Source: JBFMHD01 sp040752395 [NCBI: Candidatus Hydrogenedentota bacterium] | Lineage (GTDB): Bacteria > JBFMHD01 | Assembly: GCA_040752395.1 (NCBI GenBank) | Contig: JBFMHD010000161.1 | Location: 1-6,354 of the forward strand | Length of the DNA stretch: 6,354 nt | Reading direction: 5' to 3' | Shown here: positions 1 through 5,209 of the stretch, piece after piece | How positions within the stretch are numbered: position 1 is the stretch's first letter | Layout of the letters: each line of letters begins with the position of its first letter | Translations under genes and position numbers: made by a program | The notes under the pieces: generated by a model | The model's database searches: none | Told to the model about the DNA's origin: nothing | What the model saw: the letters and a program-made list of their open reading frames with translations, nothing else

Positions 1-1004
1 TCACATTTTACGATCTCTTTTTTTCGCAAGGCATTATTTTTATCAGCTGTTGTTTGCAGGTCATCGATATCATAATAATACAGATTCTTTATTTTTTTAC
101 AGGTTTTATCCACGTTGCGTGGGACTGCTATATCAATTATAAAAAGCTCTCTATAATGACGTTTTTTCATTATTATGTTTATTCTATCAAAAGTAATAAT
201 AGGGTGAGGTGCAGATGTCTGGGTTATAATAATATCTACATCTAATAAAATATCGTCGAATCTATCAAAAGAGACACTTGTTCCATGGAATCGTTTTGCA
301 AGTTTTTCAGCATTCTCAAGTGTCCTTGAGCAGACCACAATCTTAGCGTCTCGTTTATGAAGATACATACAGCTCAGTTCACTCATCTTGCCAGCACCAA
401 TTACAAGCACTTTTTTATTTTTTAGATTTTTAAAAGTATCTTCAGCTAATCTCACTGCAATACTACTTATAGAAACAGGGTATCTGCTGATATTGGTTTC
501 TGCCCTCACTTTTTTTCCGGTTCTAAAAGCAGCCTCAAATAGTTTATTTAACAGAGAATCAGTTGTGCCAGCAGATTTAAAATAATAGTACGCATCTTTG
601 ATCTGAGATAAAATTTGTGTCTCTCCAATGACCATTGAATCGATGCCTGAAGCGACCCTGAATAAATGTCTTGCAGCTTCTATGTCTGTATATTTATAGA
701 AATTTTTATAAAAATCCATAGCATCTATATTGAGTGTTTTTTTTATAATCTTTTTTAGAAATAAATAATCTTCAACATTATGAGGAAGGGATAAATATAT
801 TTCAGTACGATTACAGGTTGATAAAACTAATCCATACATCTTTTGGCAGGCGGGTTCCAGGCGTGCAGATTGGTCTTGCCATAGCGCAGCCGGGTTCAGA
901 AATAAGTCTATTATTTTTTGTTTTAAAGTAGAATTAAAAGAAAACTTTTCTAAGATATCAATCGATGCCGTATTATGACTAATACCAAATACAGTTAACT
1001 TCAT
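1..1004 (-). CDS. hemA: Glutamyl-tRNA reductase, 3' end outside the window
   Basis: It reduces glutamyl-tRNA(Glu) to glutamate-1-semialdehyde with NADPH, the first committed step of C5 tetrapyrrole synthesis, in the cytoplasm. An uninterrupted reverse frame from ATG at 1004 gives 334 residues before the window ends, so roughly the last 85 of a usual ~420 are missing. Visible landmarks are the N-terminal FGISHNTA (6-13), the catalytic block STCNRTE (62-68, nucleophile Cys64), RVASGIDSMVIGETQIL (116-132), the NADPH-binding VIGAGKM (201-207) and YDIDDLQ (311-317) leading into the dimerisation helix. Against E. coli HemA as I remember it, residues 1-36 align without gaps, but the catalytic Cys is at 64 instead of 50. 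The extra 14 residues coincide with a GC-rich island (see the repeat at 843-899). There is no obvious Shine-Dalgarno sequence before the ATG; the upstream DNA is AT-rich with two TATAAT-like boxes but no convincing -35. It is divergent from the ktr operon. The family call is very secure. Confidence 0.97.
   Translation of the reverse strand, partial: MKLTVFGISHNTASIDILEKFSFNSTLKQKIIDLFLNPAALWQDQSARLEPACQKMYGLVLSTCNRTEIYLSLPHNVEDYLFLKKIIKKTLNIDAMDFYKNFYKYTDIEAARHLFRVASGIDSMVIGETQILSQIKDAYYYFKSAGTTDSLLNKLFEAAFRTGKKVRAETNISRYPVSISSIAVRLAEDTFKNLKNKKVLVIGAGKMSELSCMYLHKRDAKIVVCSRTLENAEKLAKRFHGTSVSFDRFDDILLDVDIIITQTSAPHPIITFDRINIIMKKRHYRELFIIDIAVPRNVDKTCKKIKNLYYYDIDDLQTTADKNNALRKKEIVKC
843..899 (-). 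repeat. GC-rich in-frame insertion inside hemA
   Basis: A 53-base core (845-897) is about two-thirds G+C by hand count, inside a gene that is otherwise strongly AT-rich. Read on the hemA strand, it begins and ends with near-identical 13-mers, GAACCCGGCTGCG and GAACCCGCCTGCC (11 of 13 shared), so it has an internal direct-repeat structure. It encodes about residues 36-54 (NPAALWQDQSARLEPACQ) and adds a net 14 residues (42 bp, in frame) relative to E. coli HemA, just before the active-site strand. I infer a small repeat element inserted into a coding region, comparable in principle to the palindromic elements found inside Rickettsia genes. No second copy is present in this window. Confidence 0.6.
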
Positions 1005-1100
1005 AGAAATTATACTAATTATAGTTATTAAAAATTACAAGGTATTTTTTCAAATTCACTCTGCAACTACCATCGCGTCAGAATTTCTGGTATTTTTATT

Positions 1101-1130
1101 TTGACTATTTAATAGGGAATATATTATTAT
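1101..1130 (+). promoter_or_regulatory. Probable sigma-70 promoter of the ktr operon
   Basis: TTGACT at 1101-1106 matches five of six -35 bases, and TATTAT at 1125-1130 matches five of six -10 bases, with an 18-bp spacer. It points toward the small membrane protein and ktrB. Transcription would start near 1137, giving a leader of about 240 nt that contains repeats B and A. It is the best promoter match in the divergent hemA/ktr gap. Confidence 0.6.
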
Positions 1131-1150
1131 GAGTAAACAGAACAGCGTCC

Positions 1151-1234
1151 GAGGCACAAAGGCACAAAGTATGAAAAAGATAGGAGTTAGGAGTTCGTAA
1201 TAATAGATCTGAGCTCCGAGCTCCGAACTTTTTC
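1151..1234 (+). repeat. Dispersed repeat B, copy 1
   Basis: The first part (1151-1170) is a short tandem of the 8-bp unit GGCACAAA. The core, 1171-1234, starts ATGAAAAAGATAGGAG and ends in a tandem of GAGCTCCG-like octamers. The core recurs at 5912-5976 with about two substitutions over 62 bases. The open reverse frames across it share the same translation in both copies only because the DNA is repeated; I do not consider them genes. It lies inside the presumed leader of the ktr transcript. Confidence 0.85.
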
Positions 1235-1243
1235 GAAGGAGAA

Positions 1244-1361
1244 GGCTCCAGCCGGCTGTAGTCCGTAGCCTGTAGCCTGTCCTGATACCTCTCACTTCTT
1301 CCGTTATCTTGCTTCTTGCTTCTACTTGATATTATTATAGTTACAATGTTTTTCAGAGGAG
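1244..1361 (+). repeat. Dispersed repeat A, copy 1 (full length, 118 bp)
   Basis: It starts GGCTCCA, passes a 7-bp tandem (TGTAGCC), then a pyrimidine-rich tract with two CTTGCTT-type units, then an AT-rich stretch and TTACAATGTTTTTC, and ends in CAGAGGAG. Copy 3 (4402-4512, opposite strand) matches it with two substitutions and one 7-bp indel. Copy 2 (2906-2996) matches its last 84 bases. All three end in a Shine-Dalgarno-like sequence next to a start codon on the same strand. Here the purine block 1356-1365 is 14-17 bases from the ATG at 1380, rather far for ideal initiation. Confidence 0.92.
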
Positions 1362-1379
1362 GGGGCAATAATAAGTTAT

Positions 1380-1562
1380 ATGAATGATAGAAATATTAAA
1401 AGAGCAGGTATTTTATTTATAGTTTTATTATTCATTGCAACAATTCTGGGATATAAAAAGATGAATGTTTTATTTACATTGTTGAGTTTATTAATACTGA
1501 TTAATATCGTCTTTCTTATTAGAGAATTGATAAAATACATTTATGAGGTATTTAAAAGATGA
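1380..1562 (+). CDS. Small two-helix membrane protein, first gene of the ktr operon
   Basis: This 60-residue protein has two hydrophobic segments, about residues 9-25 and 29-48, separated by a short basic turn (YKKMN). Both termini are basic, with an N-terminal NDRNIKR and a C-terminal KYIYEVFKR, so a hairpin with both ends in the cytoplasm is likely. I do not recognise a family. Its stop codon overlaps the ktrB start (ATGA at 1559-1562), a classic sign of translational coupling, so it is probably real and works with the K+ transporter. A small accessory or assembly subunit is possible, but this is inference from position only. The start at 1380 is the only ATG before the first helix; the Shine-Dalgarno block from repeat A is 14-17 bases upstream, and no alternative in-frame start is nearer. 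Confidence 0.75.
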   Translation: MNDRNIKRAGILFIVLLFIATILGYKKMNVLFTLLSLLILINIVFLIRELIKYIYEVFKR

Positions 1563-2905
1563 TGAGGCGGATTCTTGGTGACCCTCCATTAATGATAATA
1601 TTAAGTTTTGCTATAGCGATATGTGCTGGCACGTTAATTTTGAAACTACCATTTGCAACACATAATGGCATAAGTCTAATTGATGCATTGTTTACCATTA
1701 CCTCTGCAACGTGTGTAACTGGTTTGATTGTAGTGGATACTGCTACTTATTTTACGATATGGGGTAAAATAATTATTTTGATATTTATTCAGATAGGTGG
1801 ATTAGGTATACTTACATTATCAACTATGTTTATGGGTATATTAAGTGGTAGAATCGGGATAAGTGGTCGAGGCTTTATTAGCGAGAGTTTAACACAGGAT
1901 TTTGTCCTGGATTTTTATAAATTTTTGAAAAGATTAATCTATTTTGTAACAGGTATAGAAGTGTTAGGAGCGGTACTATTATTTATATTTTTTATAAGAA
2001 CCGAAGATTTTATAAAAAGTATCTGGCTTTCTATATTTCATTCAATATCAGCTTTTTGCAATGCTGGTTTTTCTCTTTTCTCAGATAGTCTTGAACCTTT
2101 CCGGGGGAGCATACATTTAAATATAGTAATTATGGTTCTCATTATATGTGGGGGGCTTGGGTTCGTTGTAATAAATGAGTTGTATGAGATCTTAAAAACA
2201 AAGAAAATCCAACTCTCATTTCATAGCAAAGTTGTATTATCAACAACTTTATGTTTGATATTGTTTGGTGCTTGTTTTATTTTTTTTATCGAACAGAATT
2301 ATTCTTTTTTTAATTTTACTTTTAAGGAAAAGATATTAAGTTCTTTTTTTCAAAGCGTGACAGCAAGAACAACTGGTTTTAATACTGTGCCTGTATATCT
2401 ATTAAAAGAAGCCACAGCGCTAATCCTTATAACATTGATGTTTATTGGTGGTTCGCCTGGTTCTACTGCGGGCGGGATAAAAACAACTTCGTTTGCAATA
2501 TTTTTTTCTTTGATAATAAGCAGGATCAGGGGAAGACCAAGACCAGAATTATTAAGACGAACTGTCTCAAAACAAACTGTTGAAAGAGTATTTACCTTAA
2601 TACTTATCTCTTTGTTAATTTTAACTCTTTGTATTTTTATCCTCCTGCTTTCAGAGATCGAGACAGTATCTCACAAGACTAATTCCAACTTTTTTTTAAG
2701 TGTTATATTTGAGGCATTCAGTGCTTTTGGTACTGTTGGTTTATCGCTCGGCATAACTCAGTACTTAACAAATCTTGGTAAATTGGTTATAATTATATTA
2801 ATGTTTATAGGAAGGACAGGTCCATTAACTTTGGCTATCTTAATGATGCAGGGTAAAGAAGAGCTTGAGTTTCAATATCCTGAGGAAGAGATAATGATTG
2901 GCTGA
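1559..2905 (+). CDS. ktrB: KtrB/TrkH-family potassium uptake channel subunit
   Basis: This membrane pore-forming subunit of a K+ uptake system has 448 residues, close to Bacillus KtrB and shorter than E. coli TrkH. The four pseudo-repeated pore loops are all present, each with its selectivity-filter glycine: TCVTGL (Gly55), FCNAGF (Gly170), ARTTGF (Gly273) and FGTVGL (Gly394). The glycine-rich intramembrane gating loop GGSPGSTAGGIKTT lies at 297-310, between the third and fourth repeats, as in KtrB. Hydrophobic helices fill the rest, and the C-terminus is short and acidic. The start at 1559 overlaps the preceding stop codon; a second ATG at 1562 is equally possible, and GAGG at 1544-1547 serves as ribosome binding site. 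ktrA follows after repeat A copy 2. Whether the system is KtrAB- or TrkAH-like is settled mainly by the short single-RCK partner; ion coupling cannot be read from the sequence. Confidence 0.95.
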   Translation: MMRRILGDPPLMIILSFAIAICAGTLILKLPFATHNGISLIDALFTITSATCVTGLIVVDTATYFTIWGKIIILIFIQIGGLGILTLSTMFMGILSGRIGISGRGFISESLTQDFVLDFYKFLKRLIYFVTGIEVLGAVLLFIFFIRTEDFIKSIWLSIFHSISAFCNAGFSLFSDSLEPFRGSIHLNIVIMVLIICGGLGFVVINELYEILKTKKIQLSFHSKVVLSTTLCLILFGACFIFFIEQNYSFFNFTFKEKILSSFFQSVTARTTGFNTVPVYLLKEATALILITLMFIGGSPGSTAGGIKTTSFAIFFSLIISRIRGRPRPELLRRTVSKQTVERVFTLILISLLILTLCIFILLLSEIETVSHKTNSNFFLSVIFEAFSAFGTVGLSLGITQYLTNLGKLVIIILMFIGRTGPLTLAILMMQGKEELEFQYPEEEIMIG

Positions 2906-2996
2906 TGTCCTGATACTTCTCACTTCTTCCGTTATCTTGCTTCTTGCCTCTTGCTTCTACTTGATATTATTAGAGTTACAATGTTTTTCAGGGGAG
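2906..2996 (+). repeat. Dispersed repeat A, copy 2, filling the ktrB-ktrA gap
   Basis: It begins at the base after the ktrB stop (TGTCCTGATAC) and ends in CAGGGGAG ten bases before the ktrA start, so it makes up almost the whole 101-bp intergenic gap. It lacks the first 34 bases of copy 1. It carries three of the 7-bp CTTGCTT-like units (one changed to CTTGCCT), against two in copy 1 and one in copy 3, which explains its 7-bp excess over copy 1 in the shared part. GGAGG at 2993-2997, 9 bases from ATG 3007, is the ktrA ribosome binding site and comes from the repeat. Confidence 0.92.
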
Positions 2997-3006
2997 GATA
3001 TTTTCG

Positions 3007-3663
3007 ATGTCTGAATTTGTTGTTATAGGGTTATCGACGTTCGGTGATGTGCTTGCACGAACACTTTATAAACTCAACCAGGAGGTACTTGTTATTGATA
3101 GAAACAAAGAAAAAATACAAGAAATTAAAGATTCTGTTACAAAGGCGGTAGTAGCTGACGCTACAGAAAAAAAAGTGCTTGAAAAGTTTATAAAAGGTAG
3201 TGAGGCAACTATTATTGTCTCGCTTGGCGATAACATAGAAAAAAATGTTATGATAACCTATTATCTAAAAGAGATGGGGATAAAAAGGATTTATGTAAAG
3301 GCTACAAGTCTTGAACAAGGTAAATTACTGAGAACAATAGGCGCAACTGACGTTATATATCCTGAACGAGATATGGCTGTTCGTACAGCTGAAACACTGG
3401 CGAACCCCAATCTACTCGAGAGTTTACCGCTTACCAATGAGTATGCGATAGTTGAGTTTGCCGTACCATCGCAGTTTATTGGCAAATCACTAATGGAATT
3501 AAAACTACGTAATGAATATGGTATATATGTTCTTGCGGTAAAAGAGGTTGTACCTGAAAAGATAATCGTTATGCCGCCACCTGATTATGTATTTAAAGAT
3601 TCTGATGTACTCTTTATTCTTGGTAAATTGAGTGATATTGACAGATTAAGGCCCTCAACATAA
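3007..3663 (+). CDS. ktrA: KtrA/TrkA-type RCK gating subunit of the K+ transporter
   Basis: This cytoplasmic regulatory subunit forms a nucleotide-binding ring on KtrB and gates K+ uptake. At 218 residues it is the size of KtrA (one RCK_N plus one RCK_C), half that of E. coli TrkA. The Rossmann fold is visible: beta-1 and the dinucleotide loop VIGLSTFG (6-13), acidic end of beta-2 at Asp31 (VLVIDRNKEK), VVADAT (48-53), VSLGDN (71-76) and YPERDMAVR (118-126), whose Glu120 corresponds to the cation/ATP-contact Glu of Bacillus KtrA. The RCK_C domain covers about 143-215, with FIGKSLMELKLRNEYGIYVLAV typical of it. Odd point: the loop normally reads GLGRFG; here its second Gly and following Arg are Ser10 and Thr11, so nucleotide handling may differ. 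The start at 3007 has GGAGG 9 bases upstream. It is separated from ktrB by repeat A but probably lies in the same operon. Confidence 0.95.
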   Translation: MSEFVVIGLSTFGDVLARTLYKLNQEVLVIDRNKEKIQEIKDSVTKAVVADATEKKVLEKFIKGSEATIIVSLGDNIEKNVMITYYLKEMGIKRIYVKATSLEQGKLLRTIGATDVIYPERDMAVRTAETLANPNLLESLPLTNEYAIVEFAVPSQFIGKSLMELKLRNEYGIYVLAVKEVVPEKIIVMPPPDYVFKDSDVLFILGKLSDIDRLRPST

Positions 3664-3671
3664 GTAGGGTG

Positions 3672-3685
3672 CGGTTCGCGAACCG
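3672..3685. repeat. 14-bp perfect palindrome in the convergent ktrA / Spy-like gap
   Basis: CGGTTCGCGAACCG reads identically on both strands. It lies in the 33-bp gap between the convergent stop codons at 3663 and 3697. A bidirectional terminator would be expected here, but a loopless palindrome without a T-run is not a standard intrinsic one. It may be a protein-binding site or the remnant of a dispersed palindromic repeat. Confidence 0.6.
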
Positions 3686-3696
3686 GTCCTGCTGGT

Positions 3697-4389
3697 TTAT
3701 TCAAAAGCCCTTTTGCGTGGAAGATTTATATCGATCCCCCATAAATCTTCATACCGTTCTTTATCGCGCTCCTCAGAAGTAAAATGACGTTTCTTCCCGG
3801 GGCTTTTTGTTTCCACCTGCCATCTATCAATAGCTTCTTCTTCTTCTTCTTTTGTCCATTCTTCTTTTTCTTCTTCCATATTTAAAGACCTATCTTCCGG
3901 GTTCTCGACCTCTACACGCCATCTATCTATAGCCCCTCGGTCTTTATACCCTAGCCTTTTACCCATTCTCATCCTTTTCATACGTTCGCTTTTTAGTACT
4001 ATAAATTTAGCTATCTGTTTTGTAGTAAGTATTTTACTTGCTTCATCATAAAGCTCATCATCTATAGACTGCATCTTATTTTTTTCATCTTTTATTTTAT
4101 CGATTATATCCTGGAGTTCATTATCAGGTGCTTCATTTTTCAGAGCTTCTTTAAGTGAGTCAGTCAGTTGTGCTAAGTCTTTTATAATCTTTTTGCGTTT
4201 GTTTTCGCTATCCTTGATTAACGACGATATTTTCTCTTTTTGCTCATCAGTGAGTTCTAATCTTTCAGCGATTCTATCAAGCATTTTTTCTCTAAATTTA
4301 GACTCACCCTCTTTTTTGTTCTTAGAATACATAAAAGAGGGTACAAATAAAATACCTGAAACAACTAATAAAATAACAAGTTTACGCAT
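3697..4389 (-). CDS. Exported Spy/CpxP-like (LTxxQ) protein with repetitive charged tail
   Basis: This is a 230-residue exported protein. Residues 1-22 form a signal peptide (MRK, hydrophobic stretch to FMYS, then KNKK); no lipobox cysteine is seen. Residues about 30-145 are highly charged and helical with two LTxxQ-type motifs, LTDEQ (46-50) and LTTKQ (121-125), the layout of the Spy/CpxP/ZraP superfamily of envelope chaperones and metal or stress sensors. The C-terminal third is unlike Spy: it repeats AIDRWRVEVENPEDR (153-167), AIDRWQVETKSPGKK (186-200) and DLWGIDINLPRKR (215-227), joined by very acidic linkers rich in Glu (171-185). Function beyond envelope stress or assembly is unknown; no metal-binding His cluster is visible. 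CCTCC at 4396-4400 gives GGAGG six bases from the ATG; repeat A copy 3 lies immediately upstream. It is convergent with ktrA and downstream of the toxin-antitoxin block. Confidence 0.85.
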   Translation of the reverse strand: MRKLVILLVVSGILFVPSFMYSKNKKEGESKFREKMLDRIAERLELTDEQKEKISSLIKDSENKRKKIIKDLAQLTDSLKEALKNEAPDNELQDIIDKIKDEKNKMQSIDDELYDEASKILTTKQIAKFIVLKSERMKRMRMGKRLGYKDRGAIDRWRVEVENPEDRSLNMEEEKEEWTKEEEEEAIDRWQVETKSPGKKRHFTSEERDKERYEDLWGIDINLPRKRAFE

Positions 4390-4401
4390 AAACTACCTCC
4401 T

Positions 4402-4512
4402 CTCCTCTGAAAAACATTGTAACTCTAATAATATCAAGTAGAAGCAAGATAACGGAAGAAGTGAGAGGTATCAGGACAGGCTACAGGCTACGGACTACAG
4501 CCGGTTGGAGCC
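4402..4512 (-). repeat. Dispersed repeat A, copy 3 (full length, 111 bp)
   Basis: On the reverse strand it matches copy 1 (1244-1361) from GGCTCCA to CAGAGGAG with two substitutions and a single 7-bp deletion; it has one CTTGCTT unit where copy 1 has two. It again ends a few bases before a start codon (4389) and in the same orientation as the gene. A purine-rich extension, GAGGAGAGGAGG, forms the ribosome binding site. Confidence 0.92.
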
Positions 4513-4597
4513 AAAAGCCCGGAGCCGAAAGCCAACATCCTTTAAAAAAATCAGAATGCAAAATGCGGAAATCTGTAGTCAACAGCCAGAATTTAGA
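4506..4597. other. Low-complexity intergenic stretch
   Basis: On the reverse strand there is a short imperfect tandem (GGCTTTCGGCTCC / GGCTTTTGGCTCC), followed upstream by unremarkable AT-rich DNA with no open frame of note. It connects repeat A copy 3 with repeat C. I see no gene or terminator in it. Confidence 0.5.
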
Positions 4598-4660
4598 ACG
4601 CAATAACCCAATAACCCAATAACCCAATAACCCAATAGTGTAGAGCGCAAAAGCGCTCAT
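4598..4660 (+). repeat. Repeat C, copy 1: 8-bp tandem array plus hairpin
   Basis: Four perfect units of AATAACCC occupy 4602-4633 with a partial fifth. AATAGTGTAGAGCGC follows, then the perfect hairpin GAGCGC-AAAA-GCGCTC (4643-4658), then ATG. The whole block recurs inverted at 5835-5891, beyond the far side of the hepT/mntA genes. The two copies bracket the toxin-antitoxin pair like terminal inverted repeats, although other explanations are possible. Confidence 0.88.
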
Positions 4661-4689
4661 GTTGACTCCTCTGACTACAGCTCAAATAT

Positions 4690-4738
4690 ATTTCTTGAAT
4701 AATTATATAATTTTTTAGTATGTTAATGCAATAAAAAA
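4690..4738 (+). repeat. 49-bp direct repeat, left copy (with promoter-like boxes on the reverse strand)
   Basis: It matches 5691-5739 at 47 of 49 positions, same orientation, exactly 1001 bp apart. Between the copies lies only the hepT-mntA pair. On the reverse strand the copy contains TATAAT (4702-4707) and TTGCAT (4726-4731) with an 18-bp spacer, so it may also act as a promoter pointing to the Spy-like gene about 300 bp away. Confidence 0.9.
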
Positions 4739-4781
4739 TGGTATCTTTCACAATCATTTTTTTAAAGACAAATAAAATTCA

Positions 4782-5207
4782 TTAAAACAATTTAAAACAT
4801 TTCATAATACTTGAAATAAAGCGTGGATAGATATTAAGAAATATTTTTATGTTTTTAAATACTATCTCATCGCGGTATTCACCGTATTCGTGAACAAGCC
4901 TGTTTCTTAATCCCGACGTTTTTGCAAGTCGTATTGCTAATTTATTAGAAATTAATCTTGAAGTTCCGAGTTTTTGGAAAACTTCATAATATGTTTCTGG
5001 GGGATTAATGTTTTTAAGCAGAAGCACCTCGCTTGATATGTCTGCACCAACTTCTACTATAAGCTGTAATAGTCTTTCCACTGCGCGCCTGGTCTTTCTT
5101 TCTTTGGAATACGTAATCCATTTTATTTCTTTAAGTTCTTTGAGTTCGGAGATATAATCTGATAAAAGCTGTATCCTTCTTAAAAGTATAGAAGTCTCTG
5201 CATTCAT
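4782..5207 (-). CDS. hepT: HepT-like toxin, HEPN/DUF86 ribonuclease family
   Basis: This 141-residue all-helical protein is the toxin of a MntA/HepT (MNT-HEPN) pair; characterised members act as RNases and are neutralised when the antitoxin AMPylates a tyrosine. The hallmark Rx4HxY motif is intact: Arg101, His106 and Tyr108 in RNRLVHEYGEY. The surrounding helices (RAVERLLQLIVEVGADI, 41-57; SGLRNRLVHEY, 98-108) are typical of DUF86, and the length is normal. The start at 5207 is two bases past the mntA stop, so the genes are co-transcribed with antitoxin first. AGG about 10 bases upstream, inside the end of mntA, may serve as ribosome binding site. The catalytic motif gives no reason to think it is inactive. 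A 43-base AT-rich gap follows to the 49-bp direct repeat; no hairpin terminator is obvious there. Confidence 0.93.
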   Translation of the reverse strand: MNAETSILLRRIQLLSDYISELKELKEIKWITYSKERKTRRAVERLLQLIVEVGADISSEVLLLKNINPPETYYEVFQKLGTSRLISNKLAIRLAKTSGLRNRLVHEYGEYRDEIVFKNIKIFLNIYPRFISSIMKCFKLF

Positions 5208-5209
5208 AA

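Noticed and set aside
54-585. Two forward open frames inside the left end (54-245 and 388-585)
   Set aside because: They lie antisense to hemA, whose conserved motifs run unbroken through the same bases.
1056-1368. Reverse-strand open frames across the divergent gap
   Set aside because: They translate repeats A and B; the shared peptide with 5834-6145 arises from repeated DNA, not from a gene family.
1137-1379. c-di-AMP (ydaO-type) or Mg2+ (M-box) riboswitch in the ktr leader
   Set aside because: The leader consists of dispersed repeats also found elsewhere in the window, and I see no conserved core of these riboswitches.
3291-3485. Reverse open frame inside ktrA
   Set aside because: Antisense shadow of a clear RCK protein.
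3664-3696. Intrinsic bidirectional terminator between ktrA and the Spy-like gene
   Set aside because: The palindrome has no loop and no adjacent T-run, so it is only recorded as a palindrome.
4193-4441. Forward open frame over the start of the Spy-like gene
   Set aside because: Antisense to a signal peptide and LTxxQ domain, and runs into repeat A.
4598-4640. CRISPR-like array
   Set aside because: The units are 8 bp with no spacers, so this is a simple tandem repeat; no cas genes are seen.
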